Shown one piece after another: positions 17,712 through 26,204 of a stretch of 64,000 nucleotides of DNA (within the stretch, counting starts at the first letter, position 1; each line of letters begins with the position of its first letter). The notes under the pieces were generated by a model, which was not told where the DNA came from, searched no databases, and was given only the letters and a program-made list of their open reading frames with translations. Location: positions 40,903 through 104,902 of the forward strand of contig CAMDKM010000009.1 in assembly GCA_945900965.1 (NCBI GenBank), read 5' to 3'. This DNA comes from Bordetella parapertussis. GTDB taxonomy: Bacteria; Pseudomonadota; Gammaproteobacteria; Burkholderiales; JACQAP01. The position numbers and the translations under genes are program-made.

Positions 17712-17775
17712 TCTTGGTGAGGCGTGAGGGGTCAGGAGTCAGGGGCGAGGGGCGAGGGGCGAGGGGTGGGCGTAG
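17712..17775. repeat. Heptad repeat, GGGGCGA module only (family E)
   Basis: AGGGGCGAGGGGCGAGGGGCGAGGGG directly follows the start-codon side of the hydrolase gene. It is the purine half of the bipartite heptad element seen in full at 41119-41325. Confidence 0.75.
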
Positions 17776-17848
17776 TATGCTGCTTTATCGGCACTTGGAG
17801 AATGCAGGGATCCGACTTTACCACCGAAGGGATTTGTCTTGGCCAAAC

Positions 17849-17911
17849 TCCGCCGAGGCCAAGGAAGCGATGACGGCATTTTTCGAGAAACGCAAACCGA
17901 TTTTTGATTGA
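17849..17911 (+). pseudogene. Remnant of an enoyl-CoA hydratase C-terminus
   Basis: The reading frame ending at 17911 gives SAEAKEAMTAFFEKRKPIFD, which closely resembles the last 20 residues of enoyl-CoA hydratase/isomerase family proteins (typical ending EGxxAFxEKRxPxF). No upstream part of such a gene is present; heptad repeats lie immediately before it. It is best read as a deletion scar beside the repeat. Confidence 0.6.
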
Positions 17912-17974
17912 GTTGATGGGCTTTTTGACATCCAAGAGGTTTAACCCGGGCAATCACTACGAGCGATACACCCC

Positions 17975-18808
17975 ATGTATCTTCGTCCCACTAATCTGAA
18001 GGAGGCGCTCGGTGCCTTGTCCTCCGGCGGCATGACGGTGCTGGCGGGTGGTACCGATTTCTACCCCGCCCGGGTCGGGAAGCCGGTGACCGAGCGCATT
18101 CTCGACATCACTGCGCTCGATGCCCTGCGTGGTATTCGCGAGGAGGTGACCTATACCCGCATTGGCGCACTCACCACCTGGAGTGAATTGATCGCCCATC
18201 CCCTGCCGGATTGTTTTGCTGGTCTCAAAGCCGCGGCACGCGAAGTCGGAGGAAAACAAATCCAGAATGCCGGCACGATCGCCGGGAATCTCTGCAATGC
18301 TTCGCCCGCCGCAGATGGTATTCCGCCCTTGCTCGCGCTGGACGCGGAAGTCGAGCTGGCGTCCGCCGTGAAAAGCCGGCGGCTGCCGCTCTCCGAATTC
18401 GTTCTGCGCAACCGGCGCACCGCGGCGGCGGCCGACGAACTGCTCACCGCCATTCTGGTGCCGCATTGGGGAAGTGGCGCGCGCTCGAATTTCCTCAAGC
18501 TTGGCTCGCGGCGCTATCTGGTCATTTCCATCGTCATGGTGTCGGCAGTGCTGGAATCCGGTTCGGACGGGCGAGTGACTCGCGCGAGCGTCAGTGTTGG
18601 GGCGTGCTCCGAAGTGGCGCAGCGTTTACCGGCGCTGGAGAAACGTCTGCTCGGCCAGCCGATGTCGGTGGCCCTGGCCGATATTCCAGTGGCCTCGGAC
18701 CTCGACTCACTCAAACCCATCACCGACATACGCGGCACGGATGTATATCGACGCGATGCCGCTTTGACACTGGTGCGGCGAGCCTTGCGGGAGCTTCCCG
18801 GTGAATAA
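17975..18808 (+). CDS. Molybdenum hydroxylase FAD-binding subunit (CoxM type)
   Basis: This is the medium subunit of a xanthine-dehydrogenase-family enzyme (277 aa; FAD_binding_5 then CO_deh_flav_C). FAD loops are visible as VLAGGTDFYP and NAGTIAGNLCNASPAAD. The subunit passes electrons from the FeS clusters to the final acceptor. It overlaps the next gene by eight bases and begins a run of five genes joined by overlaps or a 10-base gap. Context (hydroxynicotinate-reductase homologue downstream) suggests the substrate is nicotinate or a related N-heterocycle; that is inference. Confidence 0.9.
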   Translation: MYLRPTNLKEALGALSSGGMTVLAGGTDFYPARVGKPVTERILDITALDALRGIREEVTYTRIGALTTWSELIAHPLPDCFAGLKAAAREVGGKQIQNAGTIAGNLCNASPAADGIPPLLALDAEVELASAVKSRRLPLSEFVLRNRRTAAAADELLTAILVPHWGSGARSNFLKLGSRRYLVISIVMVSAVLESGSDGRVTRASVSVGACSEVAQRLPALEKRLLGQPMSVALADIPVASDLDSLKPITDIRGTDVYRRDAALTLVRRALRELPGE

Positions 18809-21596
18809 GCCGCGCGAACATTCCGCGCTCGACACACAGATCGGACGCAGAGCAATTTCTTTCCGGCTCAACGGCAGCCCGGCGCAAGTGGATGTAGATC
18901 CTGCCGCACGACTAACCGATGTATTGCGCGAACAACTGGGATTGACCGGCACCAAGGTCGGTTGCGAGGCTGGCGATTGCGGCGCCTGCACTATCCTCCT
19001 CGATGGCCGGCAAGTCTGTGCCTGCCTGACCGCGGCGGCGCAGGTTGAAGGGCGCGAGGTATTGACGGTCGAGGGCCTGGCCCGCAACGGCGAACTCAAT
19101 ACCCTGCAACGCGCGTTTCTTGCACACGGCGCGGCCCAGTGCGGCATTTGCACGCCGGGCATGCTGATGGCCGCGAGCGATTTGCTTCGGCGCATTGCCG
19201 AGCCCAGCGAAGAACAGGTGCGCGACGCACTTGGGGGCGTGTTGTGCCGCTGCACCGGCTATCGAAAAATTATCGACGCCGTGCTGGCCGTGGCGCGCGG
19301 GGATGTGCATGCTGACATGCCCGCTGCGAGCGCGGCGGTGGGCGCGCGTATCGCCAAGCTCGACGGCGCGTCGCTGGTTGATGGTTCGGCAGACTATGGC
19401 GCGGATCGTTTTCCCGTCGACAGCCTCTGGCTGCGGGTGATCCGCTCGCCGCACGCCCGTGCGCGATTTCGCTTCGGCGATTTGTCGGCGCTACGCCTTC
19501 GTCCTGGACTGGAAGCCGTGTTCACCGCGGCCGATGTTCCGGAGAACAGCTTCGGCATTTTTCCCCAGGTGAAAGATCAACCCGTACTTGCCGAGGCTCA
19601 TGTGCGTTTTCGCGGCGAGGCAGTGCTGGCGCTGGTTGGCGAACGGGACGCGGTGATTGCGGTGCCCGATTCGGCGATACCGATCGAGTGGATGCCCGAA
19701 GCACCGGTCGCCGATATGAATGTCGCCCTGACGGGGCAAACGTGCCTACACGATTTCGCGCCGGACAATGTGTTGATCCGTGGCCGGGTGGTGAAGGGCA
19801 ATGTCGAGCAGGTATTGTCCAACGCGGCTTACCGTGCCGAAGGAGAGTTCAGCACGCCTTATCTGGAACACGCCTACATCGAACCGGAGGCGGGCTACGC
19901 GGAGTGGTTTCGCGCGGCGGATGGGCGGGATCGTCTGCGGATTTTTTCCTGCACACAAACGCCCTATATGGATCGCGACGAAGTGGCGCGCGTATTGAAG
20001 CTCTCGCCCGAGACGGTGCATATTCTGCCCTCGGCGATTGGCGGGGGATTCGGCGGCAAACTCGATATAGCGATCCAGCCGTTGCTGGCGCTGGCGGCCT
20101 GGAAGCTCAAGCGCCCGGTGCGCGGTGTGTTCACCCGGCCCGAGTCGATGCTCACCACCACCAAGCGGCATCCATCGCGAATGCGCGCGCGGTTTGCCTG
20201 CAACGCAGAGGGCAAACTGCTGGCCGCCGATTTCTCCGGCGACTTCAACACCGGCGCCTATGCCTCATGGGGCAACACGGTGGCGAACCGTGTGCCGATC
20301 CATGCCTCGGGCCCGTATTTCGTTCCGCACGTCAGGGCACTGACCCGGGCGGTCTACACCAACGGACCGGTTGCCGGGGCATTCCGCGGCTTCGGCGTTC
20401 CTCAATCGACCTTGGTCCATGAAACATTGATCGAAGATCTTGCGGAGCGATGCGCCATCGATCCGCTGGAGTTCCGCTGGCGTAACGCAATTCGTGCCGG
20501 ACAGCCGACGGCAACCGGGCAGGTGCTGGTTGCCAGTTGTGGACTTTCACAATGTATAGAACGCCTGCGTCCCGCCTGGCAAGTCGCTCGCGAACATGCG
20601 CAGGCGTTCAATATGCAACAACGTGCCGTGGGTGGTACCCTGCGCCGAGGTGCCGGCATTGCCTGCATGTGGTATGGCATCGGCAATACGGTGATTGCCA
20701 ACCCGTCCACACTGCGAGTCGGGCTGCGCCGCAACGGGCGCTTGTTTCTATATAACGGCGCGGTGGATATCGGTCAGGGCTCCAGCACTGTCCTGCCGCA
20801 GATCTGCGCCGATGCGGTGGGGTTGCCGGTGGCGATGATCGACCAGGTGGTGGGCGACACCGATGCGACGCGCGATGCCGGCAAGACCTCCGCGTCGCGC
20901 CAGACTTTTGTGTCCGGCAATGCGGCGCGGTTTGCCGGCGAAGATCTGCGCAAGAAAATTCTGACTCTTGCTGGAGCGCCGCACCATGCATCGTTGGAAA
21001 TTGTCGGGCAAACACTTGTCGCGTGCGCCTCGGGCAAACAATGGCGGCTCGGACTTCTATCGGCGACTGCCGATGCAGACGGCAATATCGCCGTCGGCGA
21101 CGGCTACTTCGATCCGCCTACCACGCCGCTCAATACCGATGGCCAAGGCGCACCCTACGCCACCTATGGCTTCGCGGCGCAGATCGCCGAGGTCGAAGTC
21201 GATGAGGCGCTGGGCACCACCAGGGTCCTGCACATGCACGCGGCGCACGATGTCGGTCGCGCGATCAATCCCACCCAGGTTGAAGGCCAGATTCACGGCG
21301 GCATCGCGCAGGGCCTGGGCATGGCGCTGATGGAAGAGTATGTCGCGGGCCGTACCGACAACCTTCATGATTATCTGATTCCCACCATCGGCGATGTGCC
21401 ACCCATCACCACGCATCTGATCGAAGATCCCGAACCGCTGGGCCCGTATGGCGCCAAAGGGGTGGGCGAGCCGGCGCTGATTGCCACGGCGCCGGCCATT
21501 CTCAATGCGATACGGCACGCCACGGGCGTGCGCATGACGCAAGTGCCGGTGACGCCGGACCGGCTGCGCCAAGCCCTCCTGGAGCGCCGCGTATGA
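18801..21596 (+). CDS. Molybdenum hydroxylase, fused 2Fe-2S and Mo-binding subunit; candidate nicotinate dehydrogenase
   Basis: This 931-aa protein fuses the small and large subunits of the xanthine dehydrogenase family. Cys55, 60, 63 and 75 (GCEAGDCGAC...CAC) bind the plant-type 2Fe-2S cluster; Cys114, 117, 149 and 151 (QCGICTPG, LCRCTGY) the second. The Mo part starts near residue 175 and shows GGGFGGK, GAFRGFGVPQ, DIGQGSS and the catalytic Glu in AKGVGEP. It starts at GTG with GGGAG upstream. In E. barkeri nicotinate dehydrogenase (NdhFSLM) the large subunit is split and the small one separate; here small and large are one chain. Nicotinate as substrate is inferred from neighbours. Confidence 0.88.
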   Translation: MNKPREHSALDTQIGRRAISFRLNGSPAQVDVDPAARLTDVLREQLGLTGTKVGCEAGDCGACTILLDGRQVCACLTAAAQVEGREVLTVEGLARNGELNTLQRAFLAHGAAQCGICTPGMLMAASDLLRRIAEPSEEQVRDALGGVLCRCTGYRKIIDAVLAVARGDVHADMPAASAAVGARIAKLDGASLVDGSADYGADRFPVDSLWLRVIRSPHARARFRFGDLSALRLRPGLEAVFTAADVPENSFGIFPQVKDQPVLAEAHVRFRGEAVLALVGERDAVIAVPDSAIPIEWMPEAPVADMNVALTGQTCLHDFAPDNVLIRGRVVKGNVEQVLSNAAYRAEGEFSTPYLEHAYIEPEAGYAEWFRAADGRDRLRIFSCTQTPYMDRDEVARVLKLSPETVHILPSAIGGGFGGKLDIAIQPLLALAAWKLKRPVRGVFTRPESMLTTTKRHPSRMRARFACNAEGKLLAADFSGDFNTGAYASWGNTVANRVPIHASGPYFVPHVRALTRAVYTNGPVAGAFRGFGVPQSTLVHETLIEDLAERCAIDPLEFRWRNAIRAGQPTATGQVLVASCGLSQCIERLRPAWQVAREHAQAFNMQQRAVGGTLRRGAGIACMWYGIGNTVIANPSTLRVGLRRNGRLFLYNGAVDIGQGSSTVLPQICADAVGLPVAMIDQVVGDTDATRDAGKTSASRQTFVSGNAARFAGEDLRKKILTLAGAPHHASLEIVGQTLVACASGKQWRLGLLSATADADGNIAVGDGYFDPPTTPLNTDGQGAPYATYGFAAQIAEVEVDEALGTTRVLHMHAAHDVGRAINPTQVEGQIHGGIAQGLGMALMEEYVAGRTDNLHDYLIPTIGDVPPITTHLIEDPEPLGPYGAKGVGEPALIATAPAILNAIRHATGVRMTQVPVTPDRLRQALLERRV

Positions 21597-23098
21597 GCAA
21601 GCCGATCAAGGTGCTGGATCACGCCGTGCCGAACCGGCCGCTGTCGGACAAGAAAATCGAGTGCAACGCCTGTCCGGTGTTGTGCCAGATCAGCGATGGG
21701 CGCACCGGCGCCTGCGATCGCTGGGGCAATGTCGGCGGCGTGCTCACACGGGTGGATCCGGTGGTGTTGTTCCGCAAGGTGGCGCGTGCCGAAGGCGAAG
21801 TTACCGGTTTTCTTGGCGGCGAAGAATGGGATGGCGGCCTCGTGCGCGATGCGCCGGTGTTTGTTTCAGGCGTGGGCTCGGGTACCACTTATCCGGATTA
21901 CAAGCCGGCGCCATTTATCGTGAGCGCGCAACACGCGGGCGTAGACATGGTCACTGTGGTGACCGAAGGTATCTTCAGTTACTGCGGATTCAAGGTGAAG
22001 ATCGACACCGACCGCTGGCTCGGGCCGGAGCAGGCCACGGTGCGGTGCAAGGGCGAGGCGGTCGGGCATGTCACCACCGCGGAGTACGGCTCGCAGATGC
22101 TCTCGCTGGGCGGCGTGCATCACCTCACCGGCGGCAGCAAGAAGGAGGGCCGCGTGACCTGCGAGATGATGATGGAACTCGGTAACAAGCAGGCGGTGAA
22201 ACTGGAGATCGACGGCGGGGCGCGTTTGCGGATTCAGGCCAATCGTGCGCCGCTGATCAACGGCGTGGAAGAGCGCCGCATGCGGGTGGGCTGCGGCTCG
22301 GCCACCATTGGCATTTTCGCCAAGCAGTGGTTCCGTCACGCCGATGAAGTGGTGGTGGTGGACGACCATATCACCGGGGTGCTGACCGAACATCAGGCCG
22401 GCCGCTGTCTCGACATGCCGCCTTCCGGCATCAAGATTCGCGGGCGCAAGTCCACGCCTGGGCGTTATTTCCAGGTGGCCAAGCCCGGTACCGGATGGGG
22501 TGGCACCGACATCACCGATCCGCTGACGATTGTTACCGGCTTCGACGCGGAAGTGGCCCGGCCCGGCAGCCGCATTCTGATGGTGTCCACCACCGGAGAA
22601 GATGCGGCGTTTTTTGTGCTCGATGAGAAGTTGCGCTTGATGCCTGCACCGATGCCGGCGCCCCTGCAAAAGGTAGTGGATCGCATCGGAGAAAACTGCG
22701 AGCCCTCGCTGGCAACCGTGCTGTTCATGGCCGGCGCCGGCGGCAGCCTGCGCGCCGGCGTGACCGACAATCCGGTGCGCCTCACTCGCTCGGTGCAGGA
22801 GTTGCTGGTGAATGTCACCTGCGGCGGCGCTCCGGCCTATGTGTGGCCGGGCGGTGGCATCACGGTCATGGTGGATGTTGCGCGCATGCCCGACAACTCG
22901 TTCGGCACCGTGCCCACACCGGCCATTGTCGCACCGATCGAATTCAGCATGCGGCTCGCCGATTACGAGCGCCTCGGCGGACACATGGATCGCGTGCGCA
23001 CGGTCGACGACGTGATGAAAAACGAACGGGTGCGAATGGTGGAGTGGGACGGGTTGAATCCGTGGCCATTGTTTGACGCGGTGAAGGGGGAAGGGTGA
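21593..23098 (+). CDS. hnr: 6-hydroxynicotinate reductase homologue
   Basis: This 501-aa protein matches the family annotated as 6-hydroxynicotinate reductase, which in E. barkeri reduces 6-hydroxynicotinate to 1,4,5,6-tetrahydro-6-oxonicotinate with ferredoxin. An N-terminal Cys cluster (Cys24, 27, 31, 41; C-x2-C-x3-C-x9-C) likely binds an Fe-S centre. Gly-rich stretches (FVSGVGSGTTYPDYKP, MAGAGGSLRAGVT) are conserved in the family as I recall it. DGRTGAC, overlapping Cys41, resembles an ApbE flavin-attachment motif. It overlaps the hydroxylase stop as ATGA. Assignment is from recalled sequence likeness plus the enamidase homologue 13 kb away. Confidence 0.72.
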   Translation: MSKPIKVLDHAVPNRPLSDKKIECNACPVLCQISDGRTGACDRWGNVGGVLTRVDPVVLFRKVARAEGEVTGFLGGEEWDGGLVRDAPVFVSGVGSGTTYPDYKPAPFIVSAQHAGVDMVTVVTEGIFSYCGFKVKIDTDRWLGPEQATVRCKGEAVGHVTTAEYGSQMLSLGGVHHLTGGSKKEGRVTCEMMMELGNKQAVKLEIDGGARLRIQANRAPLINGVEERRMRVGCGSATIGIFAKQWFRHADEVVVVDDHITGVLTEHQAGRCLDMPPSGIKIRGRKSTPGRYFQVAKPGTGWGGTDITDPLTIVTGFDAEVARPGSRILMVSTTGEDAAFFVLDEKLRLMPAPMPAPLQKVVDRIGENCEPSLATVLFMAGAGGSLRAGVTDNPVRLTRSVQELLVNVTCGGAPAYVWPGGGITVMVDVARMPDNSFGTVPTPAIVAPIEFSMRLADYERLGGHMDRVRTVDDVMKNERVRMVEWDGLNPWPLFDAVKGEG

Positions 23099-23240
23099 TG
23101 GGCGAACGGTGAACGGTGAACGGAGAACGGACAAGGGCGAAAATGCAGGGGCGAGGGTCGAGGGACGAGGGGAAAAGGCGGCTGCGCGGGTGACGCTTTT
23201 AAGCCCCTCTCCCCTTGCGGGAGAGGGGTTGGGGACAAGG
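23096..23240. repeat. Heptad-like repeat plus REP-type palindrome at a gene start
   Basis: After the hnr stop come GAACGGTGAACGGAGAACGG and GGGGCGAGGGTCGAGGGACGAGGGG (family E), then CCCCTCTCCCCTTGCGGGAGAGGGG, a REP-type hairpin. The block lies exactly where the next gene should begin and remains open in its frame. Confidence 0.75.
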
Positions 23241-23246
23241 GCACAT

Positions 23247-24149
23247 TTGAAGCGCAGTAGAGGGGGGGCTAAAGCACGACCCACGCATGGCGCGGAACGA
23301 ACACGGCTCGCCGATGGGCGCTACCGATTTCTGCATGGCCCGATCGATCTGGTGATCGGCGCGGATGGTGAAGCCACGGCAGTGAATAGGGCGGTGGAAA
23401 AAGCGTGGAACCGTTTCGAGACGATTCTTGCCGAACTGGTGACCGAACTATCCTGGCTGCGCCTGCCAGTGCAGGAGGCTATTGGAGTACGTGGCGCGGT
23501 GGCTCGCCGAATGGTGGCTGCAACGCGCCCCCATTGCGAACGCTTCATCACGCCAATGGCGGCGGTGGCGGGTGCGGTCGCCGATGAGCTGATCGGCTAT
23601 TTCCGGGATGAATCTCTCATCGAGCGAGTCCATGTCAACAACGGCGGCGATATCGCGTTGCATCTTACGCCCGGGAAAGTTTATCGGGTGGGCATGATGG
23701 CGGATATCGAAAGCGTGAAAAGCCGCGAACAGACTCTGCTGGACGGCACTTTTGAAGTTAGCCACGACTCTGGCGTCCGGGGAGTAGCCACCAGCGGCTG
23801 GCGCGGACGCAGCCACAGTCTGGGTATCGCCGATGCCGTGACCGTGCTGGCGAATAGCGCATCTGCCGCGGATGCCGCTGCCACGCTGATCGCCAACGAT
23901 GTGAACCTCGAAGATCCTGCCATACTGCGCAAGCCCGCGAATAGGCTGAAAGACGACACGGATTTGGGCGAGCGGTTGGTGACCATCGGTGTCGGCGAGT
24001 TGTCGCCGGAACAAATAGACGTGGCGCTCGATGCCGGTGAGCGGACAGCGCGCAGGATGCAGGAGGCTGGACAGATTTACGCCGCGACGCTTTGGTTGCA
24101 AGGTTCGGCACGCTTGGTGGTGCCCGAGAATCTCAAGGATTGCAGATGA
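23247..24149 (+). CDS. UPF0280 family protein (ApbE-like fold)
   Basis: The conserved part starts at about 23290 (LADGRYRFLHGPIDLVIGADG) and runs to the end with family blocks MAAVAGAVADELIGYF, VNNGGDIALHL and VATSGWRGRSHSLGIADAV. UPF0280 proteins share the fold of ApbE flavin transferases, and VNNGGDIA is the ApbE-like active-site region. The track ORF begins at 23109 inside a repeat. No ATG lies near the conserved start; TTG at 23247 is a tentative choice, so the true N-terminus is unknown. It sits between hnr and the DUF1185 gene with an ATGA overlap to the latter. A role in flavin attachment to the reductase is speculative. Confidence 0.8.
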   Translation: MKRSRGGAKARPTHGAERTRLADGRYRFLHGPIDLVIGADGEATAVNRAVEKAWNRFETILAELVTELSWLRLPVQEAIGVRGAVARRMVAATRPHCERFITPMAAVAGAVADELIGYFRDESLIERVHVNNGGDIALHLTPGKVYRVGMMADIESVKSREQTLLDGTFEVSHDSGVRGVATSGWRGRSHSLGIADAVTVLANSASAADAAATLIANDVNLEDPAILRKPANRLKDDTDLGERLVTIGVGELSPEQIDVALDAGERTARRMQEAGQIYAATLWLQGSARLVVPENLKDCR

Positions 24150-24730
24150 AAGCCAGAATCAGAAAAATTATCGTACAGGTGGATGAAACCTATATTGAGA
24201 TGGGCCGCCCCATTTCGCCGCCCACGCGGCGCGCGCTGGCGATGGCGGTGGTCGAAAATCCGTTCGCTGGACGGTACCAGGAAGACCTGTCGGCGCTGAT
24301 CGATATCGGCGAAGAACTGGGCGGCTTGCTCGGGGGAAAATGTGTCGAAGCACTGGGGATTGCGCCGGGCAAAGCCGAGAGTTATGGCAAGGCGGCCATT
24401 GTCGGCGAGCGGGGTGAACTCGAACACGCCGCCGCAATCCTGCATCCGAAACTCGGCGCACCCTTGCGGCTGGCGGTGGAGAAGGGCGCGGCACTGGTGC
24501 CCTCGGCCAAAAAAATAGGCACCCTGGGCACCGCCATCGATGTGCCGCTGGGCCACAAGGACGCCGCCTTCGTGCGCAGCCATTTCGATGCCATCGAGGC
24601 GCGGGTGAGCGATGCTCCGCGCGCCGACGAAATTGTGGTCGCGGTGGCGGTCACCGACAGCGGGCGTCCTTTGGCTCGCATCGGTGGCCTGCAAAAACAT
24701 GAGATCAAGGGAACCGATGGGTTGCGTTGA
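24146..24730 (+). CDS. DUF1185 (amino acid synthesis) family protein
   Basis: This 194-aa protein belongs to the AA_synth/DUF1185 family. Recognisable parts are KIIVQVDETYIEMGRP, AVVENPFAGRYQEDL, GKAAIVGERGELEHAAAILHPKLG and a conserved C-terminal RADEIVVAVAVTDSGRPLARIGG. The biochemical role of the family is not established; the name is historical. The ATG at 24146 overlaps the UPF0280 stop, so it is the last gene of the catabolic operon. It probably serves the same N-heterocycle pathway. Confidence 0.85.
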   Translation: MKARIRKIIVQVDETYIEMGRPISPPTRRALAMAVVENPFAGRYQEDLSALIDIGEELGGLLGGKCVEALGIAPGKAESYGKAAIVGERGELEHAAAILHPKLGAPLRLAVEKGAALVPSAKKIGTLGTAIDVPLGHKDAAFVRSHFDAIEARVSDAPRADEIVVAVAVTDSGRPLARIGGLQKHEIKGTDGLR

Positions 24731-24763
24731 CTGGTCATGTGCAATGTGGGCGGTTTTAAAAAG

Positions 24764-24956
24764 TTAAAAACACTTTCACCGAGGAGGACGCGGCAGCTCC
24801 GGCCGTAAGTGCTGCGTCTTAAGGACGCGGAGGAAGAAACAAACTATAAGGTCAGGCAAAGTAATAAATGATCGTCGGGTCTCGCGAGCGTGAAGTTTCA
24901 TATCTTGTCGAGCTTTTGAATTTCCTCCGCGTCCTCTGAGGTGAGAGCGTTGTTCT
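24764..24956. repeat. Family B inverted-arm repeat (CGCGGAGGA units)
   Basis: CACCGAGGAGGACGCGG...AAGGACGCGGAGGAA on the left faces CCTCCGCGTCCTCTGAGGTGAGAG on the right. The left arm is itself interrupted by about 30 unrelated bases. It occupies the gap between the DUF1185 and substrate-binding-protein genes. Confidence 0.75.
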
Positions 24957-24986
24957 AGATTTTGGTTTCGAAAGGACAAATCAAGA

Positions 24987-26189
24987 ATGAAAACAAAAAT
25001 ATTGGTTCTGTCGGCGATCTGGGTGAGCGCCACAGCCGCAATTGCGCAACAACCAATTCGTATCGGCGAAATCAGCAGCTACTCGACCGTGCCGGCGTTC
25101 ACCGTTCCCTACCGAAACGGCTGGCAACTGGCGGTGGAGGAAATCAACGCGGCAGGCGGCTTGATCGGCGGGCGCAAGCTGGAAGTTATTTCCCGCGATG
25201 ATGCCGGCAAGCCGGATGATGCCACCCGGCATGCCTCGGAACTGTTGTCCAGCCAGAAGGTCAATCTGCTGACCGGAACTTTTCTATCCAATGTTGGCCT
25301 TGCGGTCAGCGATGTCGCGCTTCGCAACAAGATGTTGTTTGTAGCCGCGGAGCCACTTTCCGATGCGCTGGTATGGGACAAAGGCAACCGCTACACCTTC
25401 CGTCTGCGGCCCAGCACTTACATGCAGTCCGCGATGCTGGTGGAAGAGGCCGCCAAGTTGCCCGCGAAACGCTGGGCGACCATCGCCCCGAATTACGAGT
25501 ATGGCCAATCGGCCGTGGCGAATTTCAAGGAACTGCTCAAGGCCAAGCGCCCCGATGTCGAGTTTGTTGCCGAACAATGGCCCGCGCTGGGCAAGCTGGA
25601 AGCCGGCGCAACCACGCAGGCTCTGGCGAGCGCCAAGCCGGACGCGATTTTCAACGTCACCTTTGGCGCCGACCTGACCAAATTCGTGCGCGAAGGTAAT
25701 CTGCGTGGCCTGTTCGAGAATCGTGCTGTGGTCAGCATGTTGACCGGTGAACCCGAGTACCTCGATCCCCTCAAGGACGAAACACCCAGGGGGTGGATTG
25801 TCACCGGCTATCCGTGGGATCAGATCAAGCGGCCTGCGCACGACAAGTTCGTCGAGGCCTATCGCAAGCGCTTCAACGAAACCCCGCGCCTGGGTTCAGT
25901 GGTGGGCTACACCACCTTCATGTCCATTGCGGAAGCGATCCGTAAGGCCAAATCCACCGACACGGAAAAACTCGTGGTGGCCTTTCGCGGCCTGAACGTC
26001 GAATCGGTATTCGGCCCCATCACCTTCCGCGCCCTGGATCAGCAGTCAACCCTGGGCGCATTCGTCGGCAAACTCGATCTCCAGGGTGAGCGTGGCGTGA
26101 TGGTGGATTGGCACTATAAGGACGGCAAGGACTACCAGCCACCGGAGGCATTGGTCGGGAAGCGTCGGCCTGCGGAGGCGATGAAGTAA
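24987..26189 (+). CDS. Liv-type ABC transporter substrate-binding protein
   Basis: This 400-aa periplasmic binding protein of the LivJ/LivK (Peripla_BP_6) class has a signal peptide (LSAIWVSATAAIAQQ) followed by IRIGEISSYSTVPAFTVPYRNGWQLAVEEINAAGG, a two-lobed type I fold entry. AAAGGA precedes the ATG. Liv-type proteins near aromatic or heterocycle genes often bind aromatic acids, not amino acids. The permease and ATPase genes lie 6 kb downstream, separated by inserted genes and repeats, so this protein is probably the binding component of that importer. Confidence 0.88.
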   Translation: MKTKILVLSAIWVSATAAIAQQPIRIGEISSYSTVPAFTVPYRNGWQLAVEEINAAGGLIGGRKLEVISRDDAGKPDDATRHASELLSSQKVNLLTGTFLSNVGLAVSDVALRNKMLFVAAEPLSDALVWDKGNRYTFRLRPSTYMQSAMLVEEAAKLPAKRWATIAPNYEYGQSAVANFKELLKAKRPDVEFVAEQWPALGKLEAGATTQALASAKPDAIFNVTFGADLTKFVREGNLRGLFENRAVVSMLTGEPEYLDPLKDETPRGWIVTGYPWDQIKRPAHDKFVEAYRKRFNETPRLGSVVGYTTFMSIAEAIRKAKSTDTEKLVVAFRGLNVESVFGPITFRALDQQSTLGAFVGKLDLQGERGVMVDWHYKDGKDYQPPEALVGKRRPAEAMK

Positions 26190-26204
26190 CCGAAAGATTC
26201 AAAA

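Noticed and set aside
16744-17727. 327-aa + strand ORF
   Set aside because: Antisense to the epoxide-hydrolase-like gene, which has a complete catalytic triad.
21866-23284. 472-aa - strand ORF opposite hnr
   Set aside because: Composition (His, Arg, Pro, Gln) is typical of antisense translation in GC-rich DNA; the + strand gene has conserved Cys motifs and an operon overlap.
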